From contig JASHNZ010000036.1 of assembly GCA_030041355.1 (NCBI GenBank), positions 62,001 to 126,000 of the forward strand: a stretch of 64,000 bases of DNA, written 5' to 3'. A model generated the notes under the pieces. It saw only the letters and a program-made list of their open reading frames with translations. It did not search any database and was not told the DNA's origin. The translations under genes were made by a program, and so were the position numbers. Below are positions 41,783 through 50,700 of the stretch, one piece after another. Each line of letters begins with the position of its first letter. Position 1 is the stretch's first letter. Source of the DNA: Nitrososphaerales archaeon (GTDB taxonomy: Archaea > Thermoproteota > Nitrososphaeria > Nitrososphaerales > CADDZS01).

Positions 41783-41812
41783 CATTTAATACCATTTAAT
41801 ACCATCAAATGT
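41783..41812. promoter_or_regulatory. Three 10-bp phased repeats in the phasin-2 promoter
   Basis: CATTTAATAC occurs twice in tandem (41783-41792, 41793-41802) and a third, weaker copy CATCAAATGT follows. On the gene strand this reads GTATTAAATG, identical to the first repeat of the phasin-1 promoter. It is a likely PhaR-type operator array. Confidence 0.6.
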
Positions 41813-41897
41813 TAATATATACCAATCGAAGCCGGGTCTCAACATTCGACCAAATCCCTTTCTGCTTAATCCGGCGCGCTTCCTGATTCCTCCCAAT

Positions 41898-43472
41898 TTA
41901 AAGCTGAATATTTCCGTGTTTTTTGGCTGGTCGTTGCTCATTCTTATTTTTCAAAGCACGCAGAGCCATAATCAGTTCTTTTCTAGTATGGCTGGGTCTT
42001 ATGACGGAATCTATTATTCCATTTTCTGCCGCAATGAAGGGATTTGCAAATTTGTACTTGTACTCATTTACGAGTCGCTCCCTTATCGAAGGATCGCTTG
42101 ACTCTTCAATTTCTTTGCGATAGATTATGTTAGTCGCTCCCTCAGGACCCATTACCGCAATTTCCGCTGAAGGCCAGGCAAAGTTTAGGTCAGCTTTGGA
42201 ATATTTGCTTCCCATCGCGCAGTACGCTCCGCCGTAGGCTTTTCTTGTGATGACTGTGACTTTAGGTACCGTGGCTTCACAGTATGCAAACAAGAGCTTG
42301 GATCCATGCCTGATGATTCCCCCATGTTCCTGCTCGGTCCCAGGCATATATCCGGGAACATCGACGAGCGTAACAATCGGAATGTTGAATGCGTCACAGG
42401 TTCTGACAAATCTGGCAGCTTTTTGAGATGAGTTTATGTCCAAAGCTCCGGCAAGGTACGATGGTTGATTTGCCACGACCCCTACGCTTTCTCCGTCTAG
42501 TCTTCCGAAACCCACGATTATGTTTGGGGCCCAGCGTGCGTGCACCTCGAGAAAGTCATTCTCATCCAATACCGCTGAAATTACTTGTTTCATTTCATAG
42601 GGTTTGTTAGAGTCAGTGGGCACAATCGAGTCTAGCAAGCGATCCTCACGATTGGGATCATCTGAGGGTTCCAGCCTTGGGGGAACTTCCGAGTTGTTTG
42701 CCGGAAGGAAGGACAAAAGCTGGCGAGTGAGTGTGAAGGAATCTTCCTCAGACGGTGCAACAATATGAGCTACTCCGCTTTCTGCCGAGCTCGGGTCCGG
42801 GCCCCCCAGCTCCTCGAAAGTAACGTCTTGACCTAGAGCTGCTTTCACAACATCGGGCCCGGTGATGAACATGTAACTCGACTTTTCGCTCATTATCACA
42901 AAATCGGTCATAGCTGGGGAATAAACTGCCCCGCCCGCGCAAGGCCCCAACACCAAAGAAATCTGAGGAATTACTCCTGAAGAAATCGTGTTTCGAAAGA
43001 AAATCTGACTGTAAGCCGCGAGGCTCTGGACACCCTCCTGGATCCTTGCTCCGCCCGAATCGTTCAACCCCACTATTGGCACCCCCGCTTTAAGAGCGAG
43101 GTCCATGACCTTGGCGACTTTTTGGCCGAACATTACACCGAGGGATCCGCCGAACACGGTAAAATCATGCGAAAAAACAAAAACGGTCCTGCCGTCAATT
43201 GTGCCGTATCCTGTGACAACTCCATCGCCATAGTGCTTGCCTTCGTCAGACTCACTCATGGGACTGACGGCAAACTTGTCAATTTCAACGAACGAGCCTT
43301 CGTCAAGCAAAAGTGCAATCCTTTCCCGGGCGGTCTTTTTTCCTTTTTTATGCTGCTGATTGATTCGTTTTTCGCCACCTCCCAGTTCGGCTGTCTTGTT
43401 CATCTCCTCCAGTCTTTGGTTGGTCGAATTTTCATTCATGTCTTCAGATATTGGTTCTTGTTTGTTGCTCAT
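41898..43472 (-). CDS. Acyl-CoA carboxylase carboxyltransferase subunit 2
   Basis: A 524-residue carboxyltransferase from the ATG at 43472 (MSNKQEPISEDM); a longer frame to 43514 is less likely. It is a clear paralogue of the protein at 35789, with the same landmarks (GLNDSGGARIQEGVQSLA, GPCAGGAVYSPAMTDFV, VDVPGYMPGTEQEH) and the same KKHGNIQL end. No biotin carboxylase or carrier gene is next to it, so it must borrow partners from elsewhere. It is divergent from the biotin ligase gene, which suggests shared control. Substrate: acetyl- or propionyl-CoA, undecided. Confidence 0.95.
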   Translation of the reverse strand: MSNKQEPISEDMNENSTNQRLEEMNKTAELGGGEKRINQQHKKGKKTARERIALLLDEGSFVEIDKFAVSPMSESDEGKHYGDGVVTGYGTIDGRTVFVFSHDFTVFGGSLGVMFGQKVAKVMDLALKAGVPIVGLNDSGGARIQEGVQSLAAYSQIFFRNTISSGVIPQISLVLGPCAGGAVYSPAMTDFVIMSEKSSYMFITGPDVVKAALGQDVTFEELGGPDPSSAESGVAHIVAPSEEDSFTLTRQLLSFLPANNSEVPPRLEPSDDPNREDRLLDSIVPTDSNKPYEMKQVISAVLDENDFLEVHARWAPNIIVGFGRLDGESVGVVANQPSYLAGALDINSSQKAARFVRTCDAFNIPIVTLVDVPGYMPGTEQEHGGIIRHGSKLLFAYCEATVPKVTVITRKAYGGAYCAMGSKYSKADLNFAWPSAEIAVMGPEGATNIIYRKEIEESSDPSIRERLVNEYKYKFANPFIAAENGIIDSVIRPSHTRKELIMALRALKNKNEQRPAKKHGNIQL

Positions 43473-43561
43473 TTTGACGGTCTTTCTTCTCTTGTCTTTG
43501 CAGAGAAAAAGCACTTATCTGCGTATAAATTGTTGCGTTTGTCGTATCTTTTCTCATTCAA

Positions 43562-44188
43562 GTGAAGGAATATTACTTGCTAACCGATCGAGAAAGGGAA
43601 AAACGGCTCCGTGAGAAACTTTCCAAATTCCCTTTCATTCGACTAAAAGCTCTAAATCCGGTTTGTATTCCATCCATTGATTCTACCCAAGATTGTCTGG
43701 TCAAAGAACTTGGAAGCAAAAACGAAGGGGATTTTGTTGTTGCCAATGTTCAGACGAAAGGCAGGGGAAGAGAGGGAAGAAACTGGTACTCGGACGAAGG
43801 GGGATTGTATCTTTCAATTACCTTGGTTCCGAACAGGGCGGAAATCATGGATAAGATTGCACCACTGATTACGCAAGTGATTCGAGACAGTCTCGAAATG
43901 GATTGCCATCTAAAAGGCTGCGCTATCAAAGCACCGAATGATGTGATCTGCCGGGGCAAGAAAATAGCCGGAGTTCTAATTGACAGCGAATTAAAGGGAG
44001 ATTCCGCGATAGCTTACGTAGGTATCGGCGTTGATCTCAATAATGGGGAGAATTGGACAGGCGAAATGAGAGAAATAGCGACGAGTTACTCTCTGGAAAC
44101 ACTGAAAAAAGTAGACTTGGACAACTTTATTGCGGGTCTGCTTTCAAGACTGGATCAATTGTACGATAATCTGCTGCGAACAAGTTGA
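43562..44188 (+). CDS. birA: Biotin-protein ligase
   Basis: A 208-residue ligase from GTG, without a DNA-binding domain. The glycine-rich substrate loop is KGRGREGRNW, preceded by SIDSTQDCLVKELG, and KAPNDVICRGKKIAGVLID is the conserved ATP/biotin site. It ends shortly after the core domain, so the C-terminal SH3-like domain is short or missing. It would biotinylate the two carrier proteins at 29646 and 34982. The 89-base divergent gap with the second carboxyltransferase probably holds both promoters. Confidence 0.93.
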   Translation: MKEYYLLTDREREKRLREKLSKFPFIRLKALNPVCIPSIDSTQDCLVKELGSKNEGDFVVANVQTKGRGREGRNWYSDEGGLYLSITLVPNRAEIMDKIAPLITQVIRDSLEMDCHLKGCAIKAPNDVICRGKKIAGVLIDSELKGDSAIAYVGIGVDLNNGENWTGEMREIATSYSLETLKKVDLDNFIAGLLSRLDQLYDNLLRTS

Positions 44189-44292
44189 CGTGTGTTTTGC
44201 ATTAGAATGAAATCTCCCTGAGCTAGGCAAGCTCAGCCATCGCGCCCACTTCCACTAAGTACATTCTCGCCCTTCGAATTGAATTCCTCGAC

Positions 44293-44973
44293 TTATCCTG
44301 CACTATAAAGGGCCACCAAGATTGAGAGTAGCATAATAGCAGAGAAACCGGTATCAAAGAGATTGATAGAATAAGCTCTGTGTGAGAGTGCGTCTAGTTC
44401 CGCTCTTATTCCACCGGCTTCACTGTTCAGAGAGGCCTCAAAGAGCTTTGAGCCATCGGGGACCTTGGCAGCGAAGAATCCCAAAAAGCTGTTAGTGTAT
44501 ACTATCGAGAGCTGCTTGTTTCCGCTGGTGTCTTCGACCCAACAGTTCGGGGGAATGCCCCGCCTATGTTCAGTACTAACTTTGATGATCTGTTGTACAC
44601 TATGCGTGTCGTTTTCTACATTCAATGAAATGTTAGTTAAATGGCGCTTTGAACTGATATAACCCACTACTTGTTCTTGTGCGTTAACCAGATTGTAATT
44701 CTCATGGAGAAGAGATTGTTTTCTTGCCACAAGCAAGACTTTTCCGCTAGCATCTTTGAGGGACACATCTGTCAGCATGTGCTGGTGGGCACCAGGTTCC
44801 CGCTCGGTAGTAAACATCAAATTCGTAGGTTGAGTCGATTGGCCGCTTGTCCAAGGTTGTTCTTGTTGCTGAGCACTTGGGGAACTTGAATCGCTGGAAA
44901 ATCTCTGCCCGCAGCCCGTACAAAATGCAGCTTGATCGTCATTTTGTTTTCCACAGCTAGTGCAGAATTTCAT
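44293..44973 (-). CDS. Zinc-ribbon / LURP-one-like membrane-anchored protein
   Basis: A 226-residue protein. An N-terminal zinc ribbon (FCTSCGKQN...FCTGCGQRF) is followed by a Ser/Gln-rich linker, then a beta-rich domain resembling the LURP-one/tubby-like fold (MLTDVSLKDASGKVLLVAR, then WVEDTSGNKQLSIVY). It ends with a hydrophobic helix (GFSAIMLLSILVALY) that would anchor it. Function of this family in archaea is unknown. Transcribed alone. Confidence 0.65.
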   Translation of the reverse strand: MKFCTSCGKQNDDQAAFCTGCGQRFSSDSSSPSAQQQEQPWTSGQSTQPTNLMFTTEREPGAHQHMLTDVSLKDASGKVLLVARKQSLLHENYNLVNAQEQVVGYISSKRHLTNISLNVENDTHSVQQIIKVSTEHRRGIPPNCWVEDTSGNKQLSIVYTNSFLGFFAAKVPDGSKLFEASLNSEAGGIRAELDALSHRAYSINLFDTGFSAIMLLSILVALYSAG

Positions 44974-45067
44974 GACGGCCTCTTTCCAGTTGGGGCTCCG
45001 AATAAAAATCAGGTTAAAGGGCTTATTGTTCTTTCGGAGAGTTAACTTCTTCGGTATGGGCTTAAGA

Positions 45068-45088
45068 TGGGCTCGGAGGGACTTGAAC
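45068..45088 (-). other. tRNA 3'-end-like fragment
   Basis: On the minus strand this reads GTTCAAGTCCCTCCGAGCCCA, like a tRNA T-loop and 3' acceptor strand. The matching 5' acceptor (GGGCTCG) and the other arms are not found within 110 bases upstream, and the T-stem does not pair. It may be a remnant left by an integration event or a chance match; no functional tRNA is called. Confidence 0.25.
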
Positions 45089-45171
45089 TCATTTTGGGTT
45101 CAAGTTCTGCGCCTCTTAGGACATGAATTAGAACAAACGTAATTCTATCCATACAGGTTCGCAAAAAAAAT

Positions 45172-46077
45172 TCAAAATCGCATGGCTATCTGATATCGTA
45201 GCCAGTCTTCAACAAAGATGATATCCTTCACGATGCGCATTCTCACGCTCTCGACTCCATAGACTGCTTTGATCTTCTCCGTTACCTTGTCGGCTTCGGC
45301 AAAGTTTTCGCAGGATATTCCGAAGGTGGAGTACTCTTCAGGCAAGGTGTCTGTGGCGCCTATCCTGCTTATTGTCGAGAGGATCACTTCATCGGCAGCT
45401 CTTTTCTTACCACGGTCCGGGCAGAAGATAAGAAAATTGCACATCAATCCTCCGACCACATTTACATTGGGCGGCCGCGAAAGATAGATCGCTCTTCCCT
45501 CCTTCATAGCTGACAACCTCCTCTGCACGGTGCGAGCTGACACTCCGAGCAACTTCGCCACTTCGTCCAGATCTCTCCTAGCATCTTGTCCCATGGCGTC
45601 GATTATCCTCCAGTCGAGACGGTTCATCCGTAAATCGGGTCCTTGAAACGGGCTGTCCCAGAGAGCCAACTTTTGGGACTCGCAGATCGTCTCAATTTGC
45701 TCGACCCTCCGCGCAAGAGACTTGCCGTTCTCGTAATACATTCCAACCGTGATCTCTCTACCGCGAAAATCATCAATGTAATACACACCGTCCAGCATCT
45801 TGATTTTGGAGATAGCGTCAGCCTTGCTAGCTTCCTCCCTCACCTCTATAGTGAGATGGGCCTCACGGCAATTAAGAAGCAAAGGATTCACCATCACGAG
45901 CCACGCCGGAAGGAAGCCTCGTTCCTTCGCCCTAATGACGCGCATCCTAACTGTCTCTTCGTCGACCCCCAACCTCTTGGAAATATTAGAGTAAGACTCC
46001 CTCACGTTCCATAGCGGTGGCCTAGAGCCCCCAAGCTCCTTGATTATTTTCATGTCAAGGTCATCCAGGCTAAGCAA
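45172..46077 (-). CDS. Lrp/AsnC-like regulator with two HTH domains
   Basis: A 301-residue protein if started at the TTG at 46077 (MLSLDDLDMKIIKELGG). A longer frame to 46317 would overlap the divergent gene and reads as non-protein-like. It has two Lrp-type helix-turn-helix units, one at about 1-55 (YSNISKRLGVDEETVRMRVI) and one at about 148-195 (DLDEVAKLLGVSARTVQRRL), each followed by a beta-alpha-beta ligand-type domain. The protein is thus an internal duplication of the Lrp architecture. It is divergent from the AhpD-like gene and may regulate it and itself. Confidence 0.82.
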   Translation of the reverse strand: MLSLDDLDMKIIKELGGSRPPLWNVRESYSNISKRLGVDEETVRMRVIRAKERGFLPAWLVMVNPLLLNCREAHLTIEVREEASKADAISKIKMLDGVYYIDDFRGREITVGMYYENGKSLARRVEQIETICESQKLALWDSPFQGPDLRMNRLDWRIIDAMGQDARRDLDEVAKLLGVSARTVQRRLSAMKEGRAIYLSRPPNVNVVGGLMCNFLIFCPDRGKKRAADEVILSTISRIGATDTLPEEYSTFGISCENFAEADKVTEKIKAVYGVESVRMRIVKDIIFVEDWLRYQIAMRF

Positions 46078-46161
46078 GGCAAGAAGAAAAAAGCGGCATC
46101 CCTGCCATAAGCTTGTCGCAATTCCCGTTCGCGCTAGGGAGTGAAATAAATCACCTCGAAG

Positions 46162-46854
46162 ATGTTCGATAAAGACGTGAAAGAAAAAGTGACTCTCACA
46201 AAAGAAGAACCGTTCTCTCCAAGAGAAGCAGGATCTCAAGATGCCCCGTTCCTTACCCCGATCGAAAAGCCATCCGGATTTATGATGAAGTTGGTGTATT
46301 ACTTTTCGCGCCGCCAATTCGGGGAAAGGTTCACGCCGATCAAAGTCTTCGCAGCTCGATTACCAACCTCGTTTGGTCAGCTGTACGGCAAAGTGTACAG
46401 TTTGGACAAGAAGCTGACACTGCGGCATGAGACTGCGGTAATGATCCGGGCGAGGGTCGCGCAGATCAACGTCTGCGCTTATTGCATCGACGCAACTCAA
46501 TGGTACGTCATTAAAGAATCGATGAACGAAGCAAAGTTCAATGAGCTGGAAGACTACAGAACGAGCCCCCTCTTTTCAGAAGCGGAACGCGCCGCTCTTG
46601 ACTACGTGACAGAGCTCACAGAAGAGAAGAAGGTCGACCCAACAACATTTGCCCGGATGAGGCGCTTTTACTCTGAGCGCGAGATATGCGAGATTGTCTA
46701 TCTCACCGCGAGCGAGCATATCTCCAACCTAACAAACATCGGACTCAACATCCATTCGGACATGCTATGCGACCTTGCAAGGAAAAACAGAAACAAGATT
46801 CCTGCTGCGAGAACAGATCAACTTACAGTTTCGACGCAAAAGTTAGACGGATGA
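46162..46854 (+). CDS. Carboxymuconolactone decarboxylase / AhpD-like protein
   Basis: A 230-residue helical protein with the CMD core at about 80-185. The redox motif INVCAYCIDATQW has C105 and C108, but the His usually placed four residues after the second Cys is Thr (T112). ETAVMIRARVAQ precedes it, as in the family. Members act as alkylhydroperoxidase-like thiol enzymes or decarboxylases. The loss of the His suggests altered chemistry or a thiol-disulfide role. The 84-base divergent gap with the two-HTH regulator gene suggests linked regulation. Confidence 0.83.
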   Translation: MFDKDVKEKVTLTKEEPFSPREAGSQDAPFLTPIEKPSGFMMKLVYYFSRRQFGERFTPIKVFAARLPTSFGQLYGKVYSLDKKLTLRHETAVMIRARVAQINVCAYCIDATQWYVIKESMNEAKFNELEDYRTSPLFSEAERAALDYVTELTEEKKVDPTTFARMRRFYSEREICEIVYLTASEHISNLTNIGLNIHSDMLCDLARKNRNKIPAARTDQLTVSTQKLDG

Positions 46855-47212
46855 GAACTGCAAAGCAGTCCGATACTTTTTCGAATTACGACAGCTGTAG
46901 TCTTTGTACGGATGGCACTCGGTACGCAACTTGGCAAAGTCGGGGTCTGTAAGATCATCAAGAACTAGCTAGGAATAAGCTTCCAACTTGAGAGTGAAAG
47001 AGACTTAAACCCTCAATGGATCTACACCAAAAGATTATTGAAGGCTAGATGAAGATCTAGAGTCATTCATATAATAAGCAAGGCAGCCATAAATCCTCGA
47101 TGTCGGGAAAGAGGTTTCCCCTCTTGCAAAACGATGAAATATCACCGATTGTTATTGGTTCGAGCAAATAGGAACAGAATTCCATTTTGGGTAATGGACT
47201 AGTGACAAATTG
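46855..47212. other. 358-base interval upstream of the second mutase gene
   Basis: No gene is supported here. A TATA-like TTCATATAATAAG (about 47066-47078) lies 135 bases before the mutase start, so if it is the promoter the leader is long. A GAAGATCTAG sequence near 47050 is a short partial palindrome. No repeat or RNA was recognised. Confidence 0.3.
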
Positions 47213-48964
47213 ATGGCAAAGGATTCTTTCTGGTCAGAGAAACTGAAGGAATTTGAACAGCGAAAAAAGTCAACCAATTATGAATTGTCTAACGAAACAC
47301 TTGATTCTTTGAGGGCAAAAGTTCAGGCTTGGCAAAAACAAATTCTCGAGCCTTACATTTCTCAGCTTTCAGAGAGAAAGGACGTCTTTGAAAATGCTTC
47401 TGGAGTTCCACTAAAGCGCCTTTACACTCCTCTGGATAACATGGGCTCTTCCTACGAGAATGAGTTGGGCCTTCCGGGAGATTATCCATACACCCGCGGA
47501 GTATATCCCTCGATGTACCGGGGAAGGTTGTGGACTATGCGAATGTTCTCCGGCTTTGGAACAGCGGACCATACGAACAAGCGCCTCAAATATCTCTTGA
47601 AAGAAGGAGAGACGGGACTATCGATCGCGTTTGACATGCCGACTCTGTACGGCTATGATGCTGACAGCGACAGAGCTGAGGGCGAAGTCGGAAAATGCGG
47701 CGTATCTGTGTCCTCGCTGGAGGACATGGAAACAATCTTCAAAGGAATTCCCCTAGACCAAGTAAGCACGTCGATGACCATCAACGCTCCGGCAGCCGTA
47801 CTCACATGCATGTATGCGGCCGTGGGGCAAAACCAAGGCGTGCCTCTTCAAAAATTGCGAGGCACTGTACAGACCGACATTTTGAAGGAATACATCGCCC
47901 AAAAAGAGTGGGCTTTTCCTCCCGAAGCACATTTACGCATCATCAGAGACATGATGGTTTTTTGTACCGAAAACATGCCTTTCTGGCACTACATCTCAAT
48001 CTCTGGTTACCACATTAGAGAAGCGGGCGCGAGCGCAGTGCAGGAACTAGCGTTTACACTTGCGGACGGATTTTCATATGTTGAACTCGGGAAAAATGCT
48101 GGCCTGGATGTGGATTCGTTTGTGCCTAGATTCTCTTTCTTCTTCAATTGCGACATGGATTTCTTCGAAGAGATTGCAAAGTTTAGGGCAGCAAGGCGAA
48201 TCTGGGCCACGGTCATGAAAGAAAGGTACGGCGCAAAAAATCCACGAAGCCTGCTTTTGAGGTTTCATACACAGACCTCCGGAGTGTCGCTCACATGGCA
48301 ACAACCGCTGAATAACATAATCAGGACCACGATCGAAGCACTTGCCGCTGTGCTCGGAGGAACGCAGTCACTTCATACCAATTCCTATGATGAAGCCTGG
48401 GCTCTTCCAACGGAGGAGGCAGTCACGGTGGCTCTTAGAACCCAGCAAATAATAGCCGAAGAAACGGGAGTTGCAGATGTCATTGATCCGCTAGGAGGCT
48501 CGTATTATCTCGAATGGCTTACGAACGAAATGGAAGAGCAAGCCTACAGATACTTCGAGAAGATCGACCAACTGGGCGGTGTGCTTGAAGCAATCAAACA
48601 GGGATATCTGCAGCGTGAAATCGCAAACACATCCTATACGAAAAGCCAGCAAATGGAAAATGGCGAAAAGTTCGTTGTCGGCGTAAACAAGTACATTGTC
48701 GCCGAGGAAAAACCGATCAAATATCTCAAGGTTAATAGAGAAGTGCAGAGAAAGGTTGCGTCAAAAGTCAAAACTCTCAAGAAAAAAAGGGATGAAAAGA
48801 AAGTCAAGGCCTCCCTTGAAGCGCTTAGAAGGGCCTTCGAAGATCCGAACGCAAACTCGATCGAACCTATGCTCGAAGCTGTGAAGAATTATGCAACCCT
48901 ACAGGAGATAATGGATGTGGGAAGGCGGGCCTTCGGAGGATGGAAAGAGCCTGTTCTGGCTTAG
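47213..48964 (+). CDS. Acyl-CoA mutase large subunit 2 (methylmalonyl-CoA mutase-like)
   Basis: A 583-residue chain from the ATG at 47213. It has the full N-terminal linker and TIM barrel but no B12 domain. The substrate-site segment reads [16 protein letters not shown]: Phe is at the position of Tyr89 of methylmalonyl-CoA mutase, as in isobutyryl-CoA mutase, while the Arg207 position is kept ([11 protein letters not shown]). [12 protein letters not shown] also differs from the usual FDLPTQ wording. It may be specific for another branched acyl-CoA or a variant methylmalonyl enzyme. The small B12 subunit at 52148 is 3.2 kb downstream, beyond an insertion. Confidence 0.92.
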   Translation: MAKDSFWSEKLKEFEQRKKSTNYELSNETLDSLRAKVQAWQKQILEPYISQLSERKDVFENASGVPLKRLYTPLDNMGSSYENELGLPGDYPYTRGVYPSMYRGRLWTMRMFSGFGTADHTNKRLKYLLKEGETGLSIAFDMPTLYGYDADSDRAEGEVGKCGVSVSSLEDMETIFKGIPLDQVSTSMTINAPAAVLTCMYAAVGQNQGVPLQKLRGTVQTDILKEYIAQKEWAFPPEAHLRIIRDMMVFCTENMPFWHYISISGYHIREAGASAVQELAFTLADGFSYVELGKNAGLDVDSFVPRFSFFFNCDMDFFEEIAKFRAARRIWATVMKERYGAKNPRSLLLRFHTQTSGVSLTWQQPLNNIIRTTIEALAAVLGGTQSLHTNSYDEAWALPTEEAVTVALRTQQIIAEETGVADVIDPLGGSYYLEWLTNEMEEQAYRYFEKIDQLGGVLEAIKQGYLQREIANTSYTKSQQMENGEKFVVGVNKYIVAEEKPIKYLKVNREVQRKVASKVKTLKKKRDEKKVKASLEALRRAFEDPNANSIEPMLEAVKNYATLQEIMDVGRRAFGGWKEPVLA

Positions 48965-49054
48965 ACTGCAAACGAATATTAAACTTCCAATGTTCTAGAG
49001 TGCTCCGTTTACTTAAGAAATATAGCTAAGCTTCTTTTTTCACTCGAAGATGAT

Positions 49055-49080
49055 AACAAAACCGGTTTTTCGGTTTTGTT
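49055..49080. terminator. Strong hairpin between convergent genes
   Basis: AACAAAACCG / CGGTTTTGTT form a perfect 10-bp stem around a GTTTTT loop, between the mutase stop and the end of the convergent small secreted-protein gene. It could end transcripts of both. The left arm and loop (AACAAAACCGGTTTTTC), with CGAAGAT in front, recur at 51741-51766. Confidence 0.55.
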
Positions 49081-49130
49081 GAATCTTCAAGGTGTTGAAA
49101 GCTCGTGTTGAATTTCGGGTGGTGCTCACC

Positions 49131-49415
49131 TCACCTGACATACGTACAGTTATCTTCTTCCCACATAGCTCCGCCAAAATTGGTAATATTGTAGGCGGTG
49201 GAATACTTGAATCCAACGGGTTCTGTGTTTTTGTTTGTTGTCGTAAAGGTTGTTGTAGAATTTTCTCTTCTTCCGAAACCAAAATTGACGAATCTCTGAC
49301 CCGTACAATATACTTGGTTAGTAGTGGTAGTGAAATAAACGGAATAGATCGTTAGACCGATTATTGCGAGTGTCACTATCAACCCAGCAATGAGTCCGAC
49401 TCGCTTTCTATTCAT
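49131..49415 (-). CDS. Small secreted or membrane-anchored protein
   Basis: A 94-residue protein: basic start MNRKR, hydrophobic helix at about 6-28 and a Thr/Asn-rich extracellular part with two cysteines (VYCTG and DNCTYVR). Sequons such as NSTTT and NITNF suggest possible N-glycosylation. It resembles in layout the small proteins at 12195, 58232 and 58480. Function unknown. It lies beside the transposase, so it could be part of the acquired block. Confidence 0.55.
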   Translation of the reverse strand: MNRKRVGLIAGLIVTLAIIGLTIYSVYFTTTTNQVYCTGQRFVNFGFGRRENSTTTFTTTNKNTEPVGFKYSTAYNITNFGGAMWEEDNCTYVR

Positions 49416-49439
49416 AATTCTTCTGAAGAAGATTGAAAC

Positions 49440-50700
49440 AAACTACCTAATATTCACTATTACCAAAAATCAAGATGGTAAAGTCCTTTGTCTGTTAATG
49501 GACTGTTTTAGCAAAGTCATCCAATCATTCGGAATCGCCAAGCCAGCTCTTTGAGCTGGGGTCATGCCTTCTAAACTTGCGTGTGGCTTTACAAAGTTAT
49601 AGTGAATCCTCTGACCTTCGGCCAGCGGTGTCTCCATACTTTTCCATCCACGAGTAACCTTTACCCTTTCTCTGAGAGTACCGTTCAAGCGTTCAATTCG
49701 GTTATTTGTGGCATGAGGCTTTTTGATTCCGACCTTCGCGATAACTTGAGGATTCCATCCCTTAACGTGCATGCCGACACCGATATTCTTGTACGCATTA
49801 GCTCCATCAACGAAGATTTTTTCAGGATATTGACCATGCGAGTTATTGCGAGCTTCCTTGAAGGCTTGAAAAGCTCCATTGTCATCTCGGTATCTTGAAA
49901 GCTTTGAAGCTAATAAGAACCGAGTTTTTCTATCCATTACATTCCAAAGAAAAGCGATATGTTCATAGCTTCTCTTATCGCTAGTTACATGATCGATTCC
50001 TCTTTTCATTTTTACAAAGAGTTCGTCAGCGTGCCACGATTCTGAAAGCTGAGGCGAAAGTGAATTGACATATTCGGAAATTCGAGGGATGTACTTCTCA
50101 ATCCAAACGTAAATTGTGGAATAGTGAATGTCAATGTGGAATTGAGCCGAGACCATCCTAGCTACTTTTCTTAACGATATACCCGAAAAATACAAGTCCA
50201 AAGTGAGCGTAACTAATTCGGGTGAGTAGTGAGCTTTCCTTAAGAGAGAAATCTCTCGGAATTTCTTACCACAATCTCGACACTTGAAAACTTGCTTGTT
50301 GTCTGCATGACCGAATTTGATCACCCGAATTGATGCACACTTTGGACATTGAATCGCATCCTCAGCGAAAACTTTTGGCTTTGGTTTCTCTTTGAGGAAT
50401 GTTTGACTGGCTACCCAGAGTCTAACCGCATGAATGTGCTTACAAAACTCAATCTCTCTTTGTTCAAAGTCTGGGCAAGTGCAAACGAATCTAGATCCCA
50501 ATAGCCGAACCTCATAAGAAAGGTCTGAGCTAGTCTGAGAGGGAACGGAAAAGCTACCGTCCTCATTCTCGTGAATCTTTCTTCCCTTGTTCTCAAACAA
50601 AGAAAGACCTCTCGTCATCCTAGCATCCGAATTGAAGTTATTGGTTGAGTTCTGGTCGCTCAATGTGTTAATGCAACACTACCAATTTGGTATATACAAT
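49440..50700 (-). mobile_element. Insertion-sequence-like element (ends approximate)
   Basis: The element surrounds the transposase at 49470-50663. Its exact ends are not resolved. The left flank has TTACCA...TGGTAA (49462-49483) and the right flank TACCAATTTGGTA (50680-50692), which could be related terminal repeats, but I could not align them as clean inverted repeats with a target duplication. Confidence 0.45.
49470..50663 (-). CDS. DDE transposase with SWIM-type zinc finger
   Basis: A 397-residue transposase from TTG. A SWIM-like motif (CTCPDFEQREIEFCKHIHAV) is at about 78-97, a zinc ribbon (CPKCASIRVI...FKCRDCGKKF) follows, then an HTH-type region and an IS6/IS240-type DDE core. The catalytic triad is read as D in WHADELFVKMK, D in KIFVDGANAY, and E in NRIERLNGTLRER. 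The protein appears intact. The SWIM finger is an unusual N-terminal addition and may bind the element's ends. Confidence 0.9.
   Translation of the reverse strand: MSDQNSTNNFNSDARMTRGLSLFENKGRKIHENEDGSFSVPSQTSSDLSYEVRLLGSRFVCTCPDFEQREIEFCKHIHAVRLWVASQTFLKEKPKPKVFAEDAIQCPKCASIRVIKFGHADNKQVFKCRDCGKKFREISLLRKAHYSPELVTLTLDLYFSGISLRKVARMVSAQFHIDIHYSTIYVWIEKYIPRISEYVNSLSPQLSESWHADELFVKMKRGIDHVTSDKRSYEHIAFLWNVMDRKTRFLLASKLSRYRDDNGAFQAFKEARNNSHGQYPEKIFVDGANAYKNIGVGMHVKGWNPQVIAKVGIKKPHATNNRIERLNGTLRERVKVTRGWKSMETPLAEGQRIHYNFVKPHASLEGMTPAQRAGLAIPNDWMTLLKQSINRQRTLPS

Noticed and set aside
45055-45170. Functional tRNA gene
   Set aside because: Only the 3' end matches; the acceptor partner, D-arm and anticodon arm are absent and the T-stem does not pair.
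46078-46317. N-terminal 80-codon extension of the two-HTH regulator
   Set aside because: It overlaps the divergent AhpD-like gene, is rich in Phe/Arg/Cys in a way unlike real protein, and the Lrp-type domain starts naturally at the TTG at 46077.
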